Source: JADJNW01 sp964596135 (GTDB taxonomy: Bacteria > Bacteroidota > Bacteroidia > Chitinophagales > Saprospiraceae). Taken from it: 19,730 nucleotides of DNA. Under the pieces are notes generated by a model. That model did no database searches. It saw only the letters and a list, made by a program, of their open reading frames with translations, and had not been told where the DNA came from. Within the stretch, counting starts at the first letter, position 1. The number at the start of each line of letters is the position of its first letter. The translations under genes were made by a program, and so were the position numbers. The DNA is taken from contig CAZQTF010000051.1 of assembly GCA_964596135.1 (NCBI GenBank), positions 1-19,730 on the forward strand, written 5' to 3'. Shown in pieces: positions 1-9,116 of the stretch.

Positions 1-2
1 TT

Positions 3-716
3 GGCGAGGTGTTTGCTACGGAACTCAGTCAGTTGGCGAGCATGGAAAACACAAGTCCCGATGATTATACCATCAATGCTGCGGGCTACGCGGTGCGCAA
101 AGACCAGTTGAATACGCCCGCTGAGCGTCCCGTGAAACTACGCGATGCCAACGGCAATCCGCTGGTGCAGCCTATCGGTGATACAAATCCCGATTTTCGG
201 ATGGGTTTTTCACATTATATTGGGTACAAAGGATTTCAGATTTATGCATTGCTCGATTGGAAAAAGGGTGGAGATATTTACAATCTGACTAAACAATGGC
301 TTTATCGCGATTTTCGGTACGGAGATATAAGCCAACACCCGGAGATTGCAGCAGGGTTTTATGGGAATGAAGGTTTGTATAATGGTTTGGTTGCCAATAA
401 TCATTTTGTGGAAGATGGCTCGTTTCTGATGCTGCGGGAAGCTTCTGTCTCTTATCATTTTAAGCCTTTTTTATTCACTCAGGATGTAAAATTGAGCCTG
501 ACAGGCAGAAATATTTTCACCAAAGCTAAATATTCCGGCTTTCACCCCGATATTGCCAGCCCGCCCCGCGAGGAGAGTTTTTTGAGTAATCGAATTGATA
601 ATCAATTGGGTAGCGACGCAAGAACACCTGGTGGCGATCCCAGCATTTTTTCGGTGGATGCATTTAATTATCCATTGGCTCGTACTTATACATTTAGTAT
701 TCAGGTAACTTTTTAG
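3..716 (+). CDS. SusC/RagA-family TonB-linked outer membrane protein, C-terminal part (5' end outside window)
   Basis: The frame is open from the left edge, so the GTG at 9 is not a real start; about 238 C-terminal residues are visible. The segment reads as the last strands of a TonB-dependent beta-barrel: short aromatic and glycine-rich strands such as GFQIYALLDWKKGGDIYNL, then LMLREASVSYHF and LSLTGRNIF, ending in RTYTFSIQVTF with a terminal Phe, as is usual for BamA-inserted barrels. SusC proteins form the TonB-driven channel under a SusD lid and import oligomers such as glycans or peptides. The SusD-like gene 74 bases downstream on the same strand supports this call. The substrate cannot be read from the sequence. 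Family assignment is firm. Confidence 0.9.
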   Translation, partial: GEVFATELSQLASMENTSPDDYTINAAGYAVRKDQLNTPAERPVKLRDANGNPLVQPIGDTNPDFRMGFSHYIGYKGFQIYALLDWKKGGDIYNLTKQWLYRDFRYGDISQHPEIAAGFYGNEGLYNGLVANNHFVEDGSFLMLREASVSYHFKPFLFTQDVKLSLTGRNIFTKAKYSGFHPDIASPPREESFLSNRIDNQLGSDARTPGGDPSIFSVDAFNYPLARTYTFSIQVTF

Positions 717-790
717 TAAATGTGTTAATTTATTGATATTTAAAAGTATTGATCTTGAGTTCAATAAATTTAAAACTTTAAAGCCCGATC

Positions 791-2317
791 ATGCCAAAGT
801 ATTTATTTTTTATCATTTCTGCTGTAATATTTTTAATGGGTTGTAAAGATTTGGATACGATCAATCGTAATAGCCCCGACCGGAATGCCGTTCTTTCCAG
901 TGGTGCCGACCTCACGCCGGTATTGCAGGGAGGCTACATCGCCTGGTGGCAGGGCGTGCACGGTGAATACCCTGTCATTGCACTGTCGGTGGCTGCCGAT
1001 GCGTACGGTCTGCCCTGGGATGATTTTGGTGCACAACGCTTTGGTTTTGAGCCGCGTAACGCCTATAATAACCAAGCCAACGAATCACCTGATTATAAAA
1101 AAATAGCCGAATCGCCCTGGTTTGGCTGCCTCTCGGCGGCGTCTAGTGCAAATGATGTATTGAATGCCCTGCAAAATGGCATTTCGATTGATAATAACGG
1201 TCCGCAGGACGCAATCGTGCGGGCTTCGGCGCATTTTCTGCGGGGCGTTAGCTGGGGCTATCTGGGTTTGATTTTTGATCAGGGATTAATCGTAGAAACC
1301 GACACAGATATAGCCGAGGAAATTCCATTTTCGACATATAAGGAATTGATTGACAAGGCCGTAACGGAACTTGATTCTGCGATTATGATAGCCGAAGCAA
1401 ACAGCGGCGATTTTGTGCATCATTATTTCAATGGACTAACATTCAATGCAGAACAATTTACACAACTGGCTCATTCGTACGCCGCGCGCTTTCTGGCGCA
1501 AATGCCTCGCACCGAAGCTGAAAATGCGGAAGTCAATTGGCAGCGTGTATTGGCGCATGCTGAAAGGGGACTGACTTACAACTTCGCTCCAATGGCGGAT
1601 GGCAAATTCTGGCAGAGCTATCAAAAATATACGTTTGCGGAGACGGGGCAGGGACCTTTCTGGGCGAGGCTGGATCAGCGCTTGGTGAAAGCCTTTGATC
1701 CGTTGCAGCCCGCGCGCTACCCGGAAGTATCCAAAGGCGAAGCGCCGCTTGCCGATAAAATAGCGACTTCCAGCGACAAGCGTCTGCAAACCGATTTTAT
1801 CTTTGTGGCAACCAATACTTTTCCGGTGGAGCGCGGAGAGTGGCATTTTTCGCATTATCGGCACAACCGGAATGTGTCAGATGTGGGCTTTGCCGGCGAC
1901 GGTTCTTCTGCCGGTCCGATGCCGGTTTTTCTCAGTGCCGATAATGACTTGCTTCGGGCTGAGGCATTGCTGCGACTTTCCCGCAAAAGCGAGTCCGTTG
2001 CCGTACTCAACGTGGGTACGCGCGCGACGCGTGGAAAACTGCCGCCGCTGAATAACACCGTGAATGATGCTACACTGCTGCGAGCCATCATGTACGAACG
2101 CGCCATTGAGTTGCTGGGCACTGCGCCGATGAGCCTGTGGTTAGATCGCCGGCGTTACGGTCGTCGTTTGGATTTCACCGAGTTGGATGATTTGGGTGGT
2201 TTGCAAACCGGCACGCCTGCGCAACTGCCGGTTCCGGCGGGCGAACTGGCGATTCAGCGCATGGAAACGTACACATTTGGCGGCGCAACCGATCCCGAGG
2301 GAATTAATAAGCACTAA
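791..2317 (+). CDS. SusD/RagB-family nutrient-binding outer membrane lipoprotein
   Basis: This 508-residue protein starts with a short lipoprotein signal (lipobox L-M-G-C, acylated Cys18), which would place it on the outer membrane surface. SusD proteins bind the ligand as a lid over the SusC barrel. Family traits visible are an early segment with NRNSPD near residue 25, helical TPR-like regions, the late helix pair LLRAEALLRLSRKSE and LLRAIMYERAIELLG followed by WLDRRRYGR, and a C-terminal stretch LPVPAGELAIQRMETY that matches the usual SusD end. The length is normal for the family. It lies 74 bases after the SusC stop and 45 before the glucosaminidase, which suggests one operon. The ligand is unknown. 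Confidence 0.9.
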   Translation: MPKYLFFIISAVIFLMGCKDLDTINRNSPDRNAVLSSGADLTPVLQGGYIAWWQGVHGEYPVIALSVAADAYGLPWDDFGAQRFGFEPRNAYNNQANESPDYKKIAESPWFGCLSAASSANDVLNALQNGISIDNNGPQDAIVRASAHFLRGVSWGYLGLIFDQGLIVETDTDIAEEIPFSTYKELIDKAVTELDSAIMIAEANSGDFVHHYFNGLTFNAEQFTQLAHSYAARFLAQMPRTEAENAEVNWQRVLAHAERGLTYNFAPMADGKFWQSYQKYTFAETGQGPFWARLDQRLVKAFDPLQPARYPEVSKGEAPLADKIATSSDKRLQTDFIFVATNTFPVERGEWHFSHYRHNRNVSDVGFAGDGSSAGPMPVFLSADNDLLRAEALLRLSRKSESVAVLNVGTRATRGKLPPLNNTVNDATLLRAIMYERAIELLGTAPMSLWLDRRRYGRRLDFTELDDLGGLQTGTPAQLPVPAGELAIQRMETYTFGGATDPEGINKH

Positions 2318-2362
2318 ATTATTTACTATTGATGTTAGTTTTTTTATAATAAAGAAGATGAG

Positions 2363-3130
2363 ATGAAAAGAAGCTTACTTTTTTTAATAATATCATTGTC
2401 CTTGGCAGGTGTTTATGCTCAAACTATTGATAATGTTCAAGTTGTACTTGGAAAGCTCGCCAAAACCAACCCCGAATTAGTCGGCTATATCCCGGAAACC
2501 GGGCGCATGTACCTGTTTACACCGCGCGAAGAAGCCGTACCGGCAGCATATATCCCCAAATTGCAGGATGCATTTTACAAAGATGTAAAAGATGTATGCA
2601 AATTATACGGTCAGAAATACCTTGCGGACTGGCGCGCTCTACTTTCAAAGTCGGCGCGCGAGAGCTTCTGGGGAGCATCTTACCTGTGCAATCGGGCGCG
2701 CAACTACTTTGGCATTCGGGCAACTAATAAACCCTGGGCTTGCGAGTCGTTTTTCTTTTGTGAGACGGTGCTGCGCAACGATCCCGAACCTTCCAATTTT
2801 ATCATATTTGAAGATTTTGAATCATCGCTTTGGATGTTTATCCATACTATTTACAGCGATCATTTTCTCGAACGCCTGCCGGATATGGGAATGCGGGTTG
2901 CCGAAGCCATTCGCCGCGAACGCGCCATGAGCGTTCATTACTGGGAATTCGCCGATTATGATATTAATTTTCCACGACAATTAACAGCGCCGGCTTATAC
3001 TTATGAAGAACTCATTTACACCTGGAGCGAGCACCCCATCAATAACCTGTGCGTCAATTGTAATCGAGACACCGATCGCATCTGGATCGGAAAAGTAGAA
3101 CGCGCCGAAAGAAGGGTAGGAGGGAAGTGA
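2363..3130 (+). CDS. secreted Bax/GH73-like glucosaminidase-fold protein
   Basis: A 255-residue exported protein with a cleavable signal peptide (about residues 1-19, ending VYA-Q). The core KSARESFWGASYLCNRARN followed by YFGIRA resembles the GH73/Bax motif (ALESGWGxS...NLFGIK). In that family the Glu, here Glu100, is the catalytic acid and the enzyme cuts N-acetylglucosaminyl bonds in peptidoglycan or related glycans. Six cysteines (79, 109, 127, 133, 230, 233, the last two as CVNC) suggest disulphides in the periplasm or outside the cell. An A-rich AAAGAAG lies 6-12 bases before the ATG. It follows the SusD gene by 45 bases, so it may process the polymer that the SusCD pair imports, or may remodel the wall. 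The family call rests on the short motif and overall layout, so it is moderately sure. Confidence 0.65.
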   Translation: MKRSLLFLIISLSLAGVYAQTIDNVQVVLGKLAKTNPELVGYIPETGRMYLFTPREEAVPAAYIPKLQDAFYKDVKDVCKLYGQKYLADWRALLSKSARESFWGASYLCNRARNYFGIRATNKPWACESFFFCETVLRNDPEPSNFIIFEDFESSLWMFIHTIYSDHFLERLPDMGMRVAEAIRRERAMSVHYWEFADYDINFPRQLTAPAYTYEELIYTWSEHPINNLCVNCNRDTDRIWIGKVERAERRVGGK

Positions 3131-3212
3131 GCTGTTTATTTTTCGAGGGTAAATCTCCACGAATTCATTCGCAAATTGGCAGATTAGCAAATCAAAAAAT
3201 CCTCCGATTTTT

Positions 3213-3220
3213 TATCTTTG
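3213..3220 (+). promoter_or_regulatory. Bacteroidota -7 box TATCTTTG in front of smc
   Basis: TATCTTTG fits the TAnnTTTG consensus of the Bacteroidota housekeeping sigma factor. It ends only six bases before the ATG at 3227, so transcription would begin at or within a base or two of the start codon, giving a leaderless or nearly leaderless mRNA. A -33 TTG at the usual 19-21 base spacing is not visible; the nearest, at 3176, is too far. Confidence 0.6.
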
Positions 3221-3226
3221 CAAGCT

Positions 3227-6200
3227 ATGCGCTTAAAGAGTTTAGAAATCAAGGGCTTTAAGAGCTTTGCCAACGAAACGGTGATCCACTTTGGCGAAGA
3301 TGTGATTGGCATTGTTGGACCGAATGGTTCGGGCAAATCCAATGTAGTGGATGCGATCCGCTGGGTGCTGGGCGAGCAGAAAAGCAGTGAATTGCGCTTG
3401 GACACGATGACCAGTGTGATTTTCAACGGCACCAAAAAGCGCAAGCCGGGCAATCTGGCGTCGGTGTCGCTGACGTTTGAAAATACCAAAAATCTTCTGC
3501 CTACCGAATATAATACGGTGACCGTTACGCGTATGCTCTACCGTACGGGCGAAAGCGAGTACCGCCTCAACGGCGTACAATGTCGCCTCAAAGACATCAC
3601 ATCTTTGCTCATGGATACAGGTATCGGCTCGGATTCCTACGCGATCATCGCGCTGGGCATGGTGGACGATATTCTTGCCGACAAGGACAATTCGCGCCGC
3701 AAAATGTTTGAACAGGCTGCCGGTATTTCCAAATACAAAGCCCGTAAGAAGGAAACCCTCAGCAAACTCGAAAGCACGTCGGCGGATTTGGAGCGCATTC
3801 AGGATTTACTGTTTGAGATCGAAGGCAATCTGAATACCCTCGAAAAACAGGCGAAGCGGACCAAACGCTATTTTGAAATTCGCGACGAGTATAAGCAACT
3901 CAGCATTGACCTTGGACTGATCAAGGTAGCAACACTGCGTGAGAGCCAGCGCGAAGTACAGGCGCAATTGGAAAAGGAAGAACATGCCTACCGCCAGTTG
4001 GAAATTGAAATGCGCGAGATCGAAGCCGGGCTTGAAAAGGAACGCAAAAGCAACCTTGATACCGAAAAAACGCTTTCCGAGCGGCAGCGTGAGCTGAATC
4101 ATCTCGTCGGGCAAATCAAAACGACCGAAAGCGACAAGCGCATGCAGGAGCAGAAAAAGCAGTTCGTAGAGCAAAACCGCGTCAAACTTGCCGAAGAGAT
4201 CAAGTCTGCCGAGGCGCGCATCGGGCAATTGGAAGAAGAAATCGAACGCTACCGGGGCGAAGTGGAATTGGAACAAGCACAAGAAAAAAATCTGGCAGAA
4301 GCGCTGGAAGTTGCTGATAATCAGCTTAAAGAAATTCGCGAAAGCCACGGCGCGCTGAAATCCGATCTGGATGCGATCGTGAAGGATCAGCAAGCGATCG
4401 AGCGGGAAGTTTTTGAACTGGAAAAGCGCAAAGCGGTCAATAGCAATCAAATTCAAAGCGCGTTGTTTGAATTGGAGCGCAGCGGATTCGATACAGAGCA
4501 ACGCCGCGAAGAAGTGGCGCAGTTGCAGTTGAAAATTGATGCCCTCGAAGCCGAAGAAGCCAATAAGCGCGTGGCATTGGAAGCGTTGGAACGCGCCGAG
4601 GAGCAACGCCAGGAGCAACTTCAGCAAGCCGAAGTGGCGCAGGAAGAACTCACCAGGCAGGTTGCTAAAATCAACCGTGAACTCGACGCCCGGCGCAATG
4701 AACTCAAGCTCACCCAAAGTATGATCGAAAACCTCGAAGGTTTTCCTGAATCTATTCGGTTTCTGAGCAGCAGCAAGGATTGGAAGGAGACGCCACTCTT
4801 ATCGGATGTGATTTATGTGAAAGAGGAATATCGCGTGGCAATCGAAAATTATTTAGAGCCTTATTTAAATTATTATGTTGTAAAAGATTATGATGAAGCG
4901 CATCGCGCCATCGAATTATTGAGCAAAAGCCAGAAAGGCAAAGCGAATTTCTTTATTCTGGAAGCGTTCAAGGATTATGTGGAGCCGATCACGCTGATGT
5001 CCGACACGCTCAGCGCGGTGGATTTGGTGGAAACAGATCCGGTGTATCGCAATTTGTGCAGCTTCCTGTTGGGTAATGTGCTCGTCACCGATCGTGACGA
5101 TTTGGTCAAATATTCCCCGGCGGATAATGTGACTTTGTTGTCAAAAAGCGGGCGCTTTATTCAGCGCAAATTCAGCGTTTCCGGCGGTTCCGTCGGTTTA
5201 TTTGAAGGTAAAAAAATCGGTCGTAAAAAGAGTCTGGAGGTACTCGAACAGCAGATTCAAAAGCTGGAAAAAGAATCGAATAAACTTTCGACTGAATTTT
5301 ACAATGCTAAATCGAAGATCGAATCACTCAAGACACAGCGCGTGCCCGCGCAAATTCAGGAGGCGCGTAATGAGCTAAATAAAGTTATACAGCAAAAAAT
5401 AACATTTTATACCCGTTTGGAAAATTTTGAAACATTCCTGCGGGACGCCGACAAAAAGCGTGACGAATTGCAGCAGAACATGCAGGAATTGCGCGATGCC
5501 AATGACTTTATCGAACAAGAACTGGCGGCTAAACAGGCGTTGATGACCGAAGCAAAAGCCCGGATTTCCAGTACAGACGAGACTTTCCGGCAGATGGCGG
5601 AGCAATTGAGCCAAGCGTCGGCGATATTCAATGAGAAAAATATCGAACATATTCGCCAGCAAAATAAAGTTTCGGCGTTGCAACGGGAGTTGTTATATCG
5701 GGAGCGCCAGATCGAAGAGTTAACGAAAGCCTTGGAAACCAATCATAAAACGTTGGCACAAAACGAACAGGAAGCCGAGCAAATCGCCGATGCAATCCTG
5801 GAGATGGAGCAGATGCTGATCGAAGCTTACGGCGAACGCAAGGAACGCGAAGCGGCATTGGGCGAGGTGGAGCAATTTTATTTCAAAGCGCGCGGCGAAA
5901 TCAATGAAATGGAAAATAAACTTCGGCAGTTGTCCAGGCAGGTGCAAAATGCGCAGGTGCTGATCAACAATCTCAAGGACAAGCTGACCGATGTAAAGTT
6001 TAAAGTTAATTCTATTAACCAGCGCATCCAAATTGAGTTCAATGTGGATTTGACCAAAGTACTGGAGCCTTCTTTCACTGAACCGATGACCGAAACCGAG
6101 CTGGAAATGAAGGTAGAACGCTTGAAAAGTCGCCTCGACAACTACGGCGAGATCAACCCGATGGCGGTGGAGGCATATAATGAGATCAAGCAACGCTATG

Positions 6201-6775
6201 ATGACATTACCCAACAGCGCGACGATGTGGTCAAAGCCAAAGAATCTTTGCTGCAAACGATTAAGGAGATCGAAGAAACCGCAACTACCCAATTTCTGGG
6301 CGCTTTCGAGCGGGCACGGCTGAATTTTATTGAAGTATTCCGCAGTTTATTTACCGAAGATGATAATTGTGATTTGATATTATTAGATCCCGAAAATCCG
6401 CTGGAATCGAAAATTGAAATCGTGGCAAAGCCCAAAGGCAAGCGCCCGCAAACCATCAATCAACTCTCCGGTGGCGAAAAAACCCTCACCGCTACAGCGT
6501 TGCTTTTCGCGTTGTATTTATTAAAACCGGCGCCATTCTGTATTTTTGATGAAGTGGATGCTCCTCTGGATGACACAAATATCAATAAATTTAATAAAAT
6601 TATTAAAAAGTTCTCCAATGAGTCACAATTTATTATTGTGACCCATAATAAATTGACGATGGCAGCCGTGGATACGATATACGGCGTCTTCATGGCGGAG
6701 CAGGGCGTTTCGGGCGTTGCCCCCGTTGACTTCCGCGACTTCGAGCACGTGGGGGCGTTTGAGATGCGGGGATGA
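3227..6775 (+). CDS. smc: chromosome segregation ATPase SMC
   Basis: Full-length SMC of 1182 residues. The protein starts MRLKSLEIKGFKSF at the ATG 3227; the TTG at 3218 in the same frame overlaps the -7 box and is unlikely to be used. The Walker A motif GPNGSGKSN lies near residue 32. Long coiled coils rich in Glu, Gln and Lys run from about 165 to 500 and 670 to 1000, around a hinge near 510-660. The C-terminal head has the ABC signature LSGGEK near 1079 and Walker B FCIFDEVDAPLDD near 1104, followed by the H-loop IIVTHNK. Dimeric SMC with ScpA/ScpB entraps and organises chromosomal DNA for segregation; the scp genes are not in this window. No break is seen. Confidence 0.97.
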   Translation: MRLKSLEIKGFKSFANETVIHFGEDVIGIVGPNGSGKSNVVDAIRWVLGEQKSSELRLDTMTSVIFNGTKKRKPGNLASVSLTFENTKNLLPTEYNTVTVTRMLYRTGESEYRLNGVQCRLKDITSLLMDTGIGSDSYAIIALGMVDDILADKDNSRRKMFEQAAGISKYKARKKETLSKLESTSADLERIQDLLFEIEGNLNTLEKQAKRTKRYFEIRDEYKQLSIDLGLIKVATLRESQREVQAQLEKEEHAYRQLEIEMREIEAGLEKERKSNLDTEKTLSERQRELNHLVGQIKTTESDKRMQEQKKQFVEQNRVKLAEEIKSAEARIGQLEEEIERYRGEVELEQAQEKNLAEALEVADNQLKEIRESHGALKSDLDAIVKDQQAIEREVFELEKRKAVNSNQIQSALFELERSGFDTEQRREEVAQLQLKIDALEAEEANKRVALEALERAEEQRQEQLQQAEVAQEELTRQVAKINRELDARRNELKLTQSMIENLEGFPESIRFLSSSKDWKETPLLSDVIYVKEEYRVAIENYLEPYLNYYVVKDYDEAHRAIELLSKSQKGKANFFILEAFKDYVEPITLMSDTLSAVDLVETDPVYRNLCSFLLGNVLVTDRDDLVKYSPADNVTLLSKSGRFIQRKFSVSGGSVGLFEGKKIGRKKSLEVLEQQIQKLEKESNKLSTEFYNAKSKIESLKTQRVPAQIQEARNELNKVIQQKITFYTRLENFETFLRDADKKRDELQQNMQELRDANDFIEQELAAKQALMTEAKARISSTDETFRQMAEQLSQASAIFNEKNIEHIRQQNKVSALQRELLYRERQIEELTKALETNHKTLAQNEQEAEQIADAILEMEQMLIEAYGERKEREAALGEVEQFYFKARGEINEMENKLRQLSRQVQNAQVLINNLKDKLTDVKFKVNSINQRIQIEFNVDLTKVLEPSFTEPMTETELEMKVERLKSRLDNYGEINPMAVEAYNEIKQRYDDITQQRDDVVKAKESLLQTIKEIEETATTQFLGAFERARLNFIEVFRSLFTEDDNCDLILLDPENPLESKIEIVAKPKGKRPQTINQLSGGEKTLTATALLFALYLLKPAPFCIFDEVDAPLDDTNINKFNKIIKKFSNESQFIIVTHNKLTMAAVDTIYGVFMAEQGVSGVAPVDFRDFEHVGAFEMRG

Positions 6776-6813
6776 TTTTTCTGCTTTTTGAGATTACTTT
6801 CCTGACATTTTCC

Positions 6814-6821
6814 TATCTTTC
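6814..6821 (+). promoter_or_regulatory. weak -7 box upstream of the cyclase gene
   Basis: TATCTTTC differs from TAnnTTTG only in the last base and sits 21 bases before the ATG at 6843. A TTTG lies at 6787-6790, 23 bases upstream, slightly more than the usual 19-21. This is a plausible but weak promoter in the 67-base gap after smc. Confidence 0.3.
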
Positions 6822-6842
6822 GGGAAGAAATAAACCCAAACT

Positions 6843-8374
6843 ATGAACACTGCACCTCGGTTGTATAACTATGTTTTATACTTCGTTTTATTTAGCATTC
6901 CTCTACATATTTTTAGCCAAAATAGTCAAGATAACAATAGTCTGCGCCAGAACCGGCAACTTTATCATGATAAGGGAGAATATGATAAAGCCATTGAGCA
7001 AGCGAAATTGATTTATCGGCTGGGCGAGAACACGCAGAACCATGAAGTGATGGCGCTGGCGCTCAATTGGGAAGGGCAGTCTCTTCTCAAAAAAAAACAA
7101 AGAAGCCGTCAGCCAACCGAAAGGAGGCAAAAAAGCTTTTTCAGAAAAGTCTGGAATTAATAACAAACCTTAATCATAAAGATTTACAGTTGGATAATTT
7201 ACGATGGCTCCGCGAAATCGCTCAATTAGAGGAAGACGCTAAATCTTATGCGGTTTATGAAAGACGAATCATGGAAATCGAAAACTTTATTGTTGCCAGT
7301 GAATCAAACCGGTTGCTGTCGGAGAAAATAAATCAATTGGGAGGAACTTTGGAAATACTGGGGAGTGAAAAAACACAGTTGCAAAGTAAGATCGCCAGTC
7401 TGAGCGCAGCACAGATGAAAGCTCAATTGATTATTTCGATGCAAAAGAATTATCTTGATTCGATGAAAATGACACGGATGCAGGATTCTTTTCAATTGGC
7501 TACCAAGGAATTAAGATTGAAGGAGCAAACTGCGCAGTTGGCGCTTCAGGAAAATTACATCCGGTTGCAATCCAGTCAGCGCAATTTTTTTATCGCGGTT
7601 GCCATTATTTTGTTTTTATTAGCAATCGGGGCTTATTTTCGCTTTACAGAAGTAAGAAAATATAATATTGCACTAAATGCGAAAAATGAAGCGTTAATTG
7701 CGGAACAAGAGCGTTCCGAAAATCTTTTATTGAATATTTTGCCGGCAATGGTAGCGGACGAACTCAAGCGAAATGGCTTCACGCAAGCACGGCGCTATGA
7801 ACAGGCGACGGTGATGTTTATAGACTTTAAAGCGTTTAGCCGGATCGCCCAATTGCTTACGCCTGAGCAGTTGGTAATGGAACTGGACATTTATTTTAAA
7901 GCCTTTGACGCTATTATTAATAAATATAAAATTGAAAAAATAAAAACAATCGGCGATGCCTATATGTGCGTAGGAGGCATACCTGATGTGCAAGGTTGCC
8001 AACCCAAAGATGTTGTGTTGGCTGCTCTGGAAATACAAGCTTTGATGGATCAATACAAAGTAGCGCGGGAAAAAGAAAGCAAGCCTTATTTCGAGGCGCG
8101 GATTGGCATTCATACCGGACCACTGATTGCAGGAGTAGTAGGCTCTATGAAATTTGCTTATGATATATGGGGCGACACGGTGAATATTGCCGCGCGCTTA
8201 GAATCCAATGGTCAGCCCTGGCGGGTTAATGTTTCTGACACCACTTACGCCCTGGTAAAAAATGATTTTGAATTTGATACACGAGGCATTATTCCAATCA
8301 AGAATAATAATGAAATTGCCATGTATTTTGTTAAACAATCAGCTGATTACATAGAAATGAAAGCGATGGCATAA
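6843..8374 (+). CDS. TPR-transmembrane class III adenylate cyclase, reading frame broken at an A9 run
   Basis: Two overlapping frames encode one protein. Frame one (6843-7160) gives a signal peptide (about 1-25) and TPR-like helices (GEYDKAIEQAKLIYRLGE) and would stop after 105 residues with a basic tail. From the A run at 7089-7097 the -1 frame continues the TPR (KEAKKLFQKSLELI) to 8374. Joined, it gives about 510 residues: TPR, a coiled helix, one membrane span (about 249-266), the signalling helix LLLNILPAMVADELK and a cyclase domain (about 320-500). Visible catalytic residues are metal Asp328 (MFIDF) and Asp372 (IGDAY), adenine-choosing Lys368 and Asp441 (DIWGD), and transition-state Asn448 and Arg452 (NIAAR). 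These favour ATP to cAMP over GTP. TPR-cyclase proteins of this layout are common in Bacteroidota. As written the gene would not give an active enzyme without frameshifting or slippage; a sequencing indel is the plain alternative. Confidence 0.8.
7089..7097 (+). other. A9 homopolymer at the cyclase frame junction
   Basis: Nine A in a row between CTC and CAA. In the first frame they read AAA AAA AAA; one more A, or a -1 slip, moves translation into the frame that encodes the rest of the TPR and the cyclase domain. Runs of this length are prone to polymerase slippage, ribosomal -1 shifting, real indel mutation and sequencing error, so the sequence alone does not choose. Confidence 0.85.
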
Positions 8375-8387
8375 TGTTTTTTCTGAA

Positions 8388-9089
8388 TTATTTTGCCAAT
8401 TGCTGGATTGGTATTAATTCAACTTTACGAAATTCTACTTCCGAACCCTCGGATTGTAACGCAATTTGCCCCTGCGCGGTGGTGCAGTCATAGCCATAAT
8501 TGACCAAGTCGCCGTTGACCCATACTTTAATAGCATTGCCGACGCACTCGATGGTCAGCTTATTCCATTCGCCTATGGGCTTTTCCGAGCCGTCGGTCAG
8601 GTTGATAATGCGACGTTCCTTGCCTTCGGTGATGCCCCAATTTTCTTTGGGTCCGCGTCGTTTTTCCATATCAGGTACAGTAATATCTTCCACAATACAC
8701 CAGAAATCTCCGGCATTTTCATGCATCATTTGCACTTCGAGCGATTTTGGGAACATTTTGTACAACGCTCTTGGCGTGGAAGTATGCACCAGTACGCCGC
8801 TGTTTCCTGGTTTTGAGGGAAAGCGGTATTCCACTTTCAGGCGGTAATTTTTATAGCTCGCGTCGGTGATGAGATGCCCGTTGGGTGCGCCCAGGCTTAC
8901 CAATACACCATTTCGCACTATGAAAGGGCTTGTTATATTAGGATCTTTTTCCATGTCGGGTACGTCCAGATGCCAGCCGCGTAGGTCTTTTCCGTTAAAC
9001 AAAGGAATCGGAGAAGATGAAGCCGGTTTGAAAGTATGACAGGAAAAGAAGTTTACAATGATGATGAATAAGGCTATAAAACGAATCAT
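8388..9089 (-). CDS. DUF1080 (3-keto-disaccharide hydrolase-like) lipoprotein
   Basis: A 233-residue protein with a hydrophobic N-terminus and a likely lipoprotein Cys at 17 (N-F-F-S-C, a loose lipobox). The hallmark LFNGKDLRGWHL near residue 29 and the concanavalin-like strands KNYRLKVEYRFP, NSGVLVH, EVQMMHENAGDFW, KLTIECVGNAIKVWVNG and GQIALQSEGSEVEFR are typical of DUF1080 (PF06439). Characterised members act on 3-keto-glycosides, and many are surface or periplasmic lipoproteins of Bacteroidota. It starts 27 bases after the pgeF stop, so it is probably the last gene of that operon, and it converges on the cyclase gene with only 13 bases between the stops. The exact substrate is not inferable. 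Confidence 0.85.
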   Translation of the reverse strand: MIRFIALFIIIVNFFSCHTFKPASSSPIPLFNGKDLRGWHLDVPDMEKDPNITSPFIVRNGVLVSLGAPNGHLITDASYKNYRLKVEYRFPSKPGNSGVLVHTSTPRALYKMFPKSLEVQMMHENAGDFWCIVEDITVPDMEKRRGPKENWGITEGKERRIINLTDGSEKPIGEWNKLTIECVGNAIKVWVNGDLVNYGYDCTTAQGQIALQSEGSEVEFRKVELIPIQQLAK

Positions 9090-9116
9090 GTTTTTTATAA
9101 TTTTCTTATAAAAAGA

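Noticed and set aside
3806..4717. 303-codon open frame on the minus strand inside smc
   Set aside because: It is a shadow of the coiled-coil codons: a low-complexity Phe/Leu-rich translation opposite a clearly real SMC frame. The same applies to the minus-strand frame at 5720-6292.
8370..8392. ATAAT/ATTAT inverted repeat between the convergent cyclase and DUF1080 genes
   Set aside because: Five A/T pairs only; too weak to call a bidirectional terminator.
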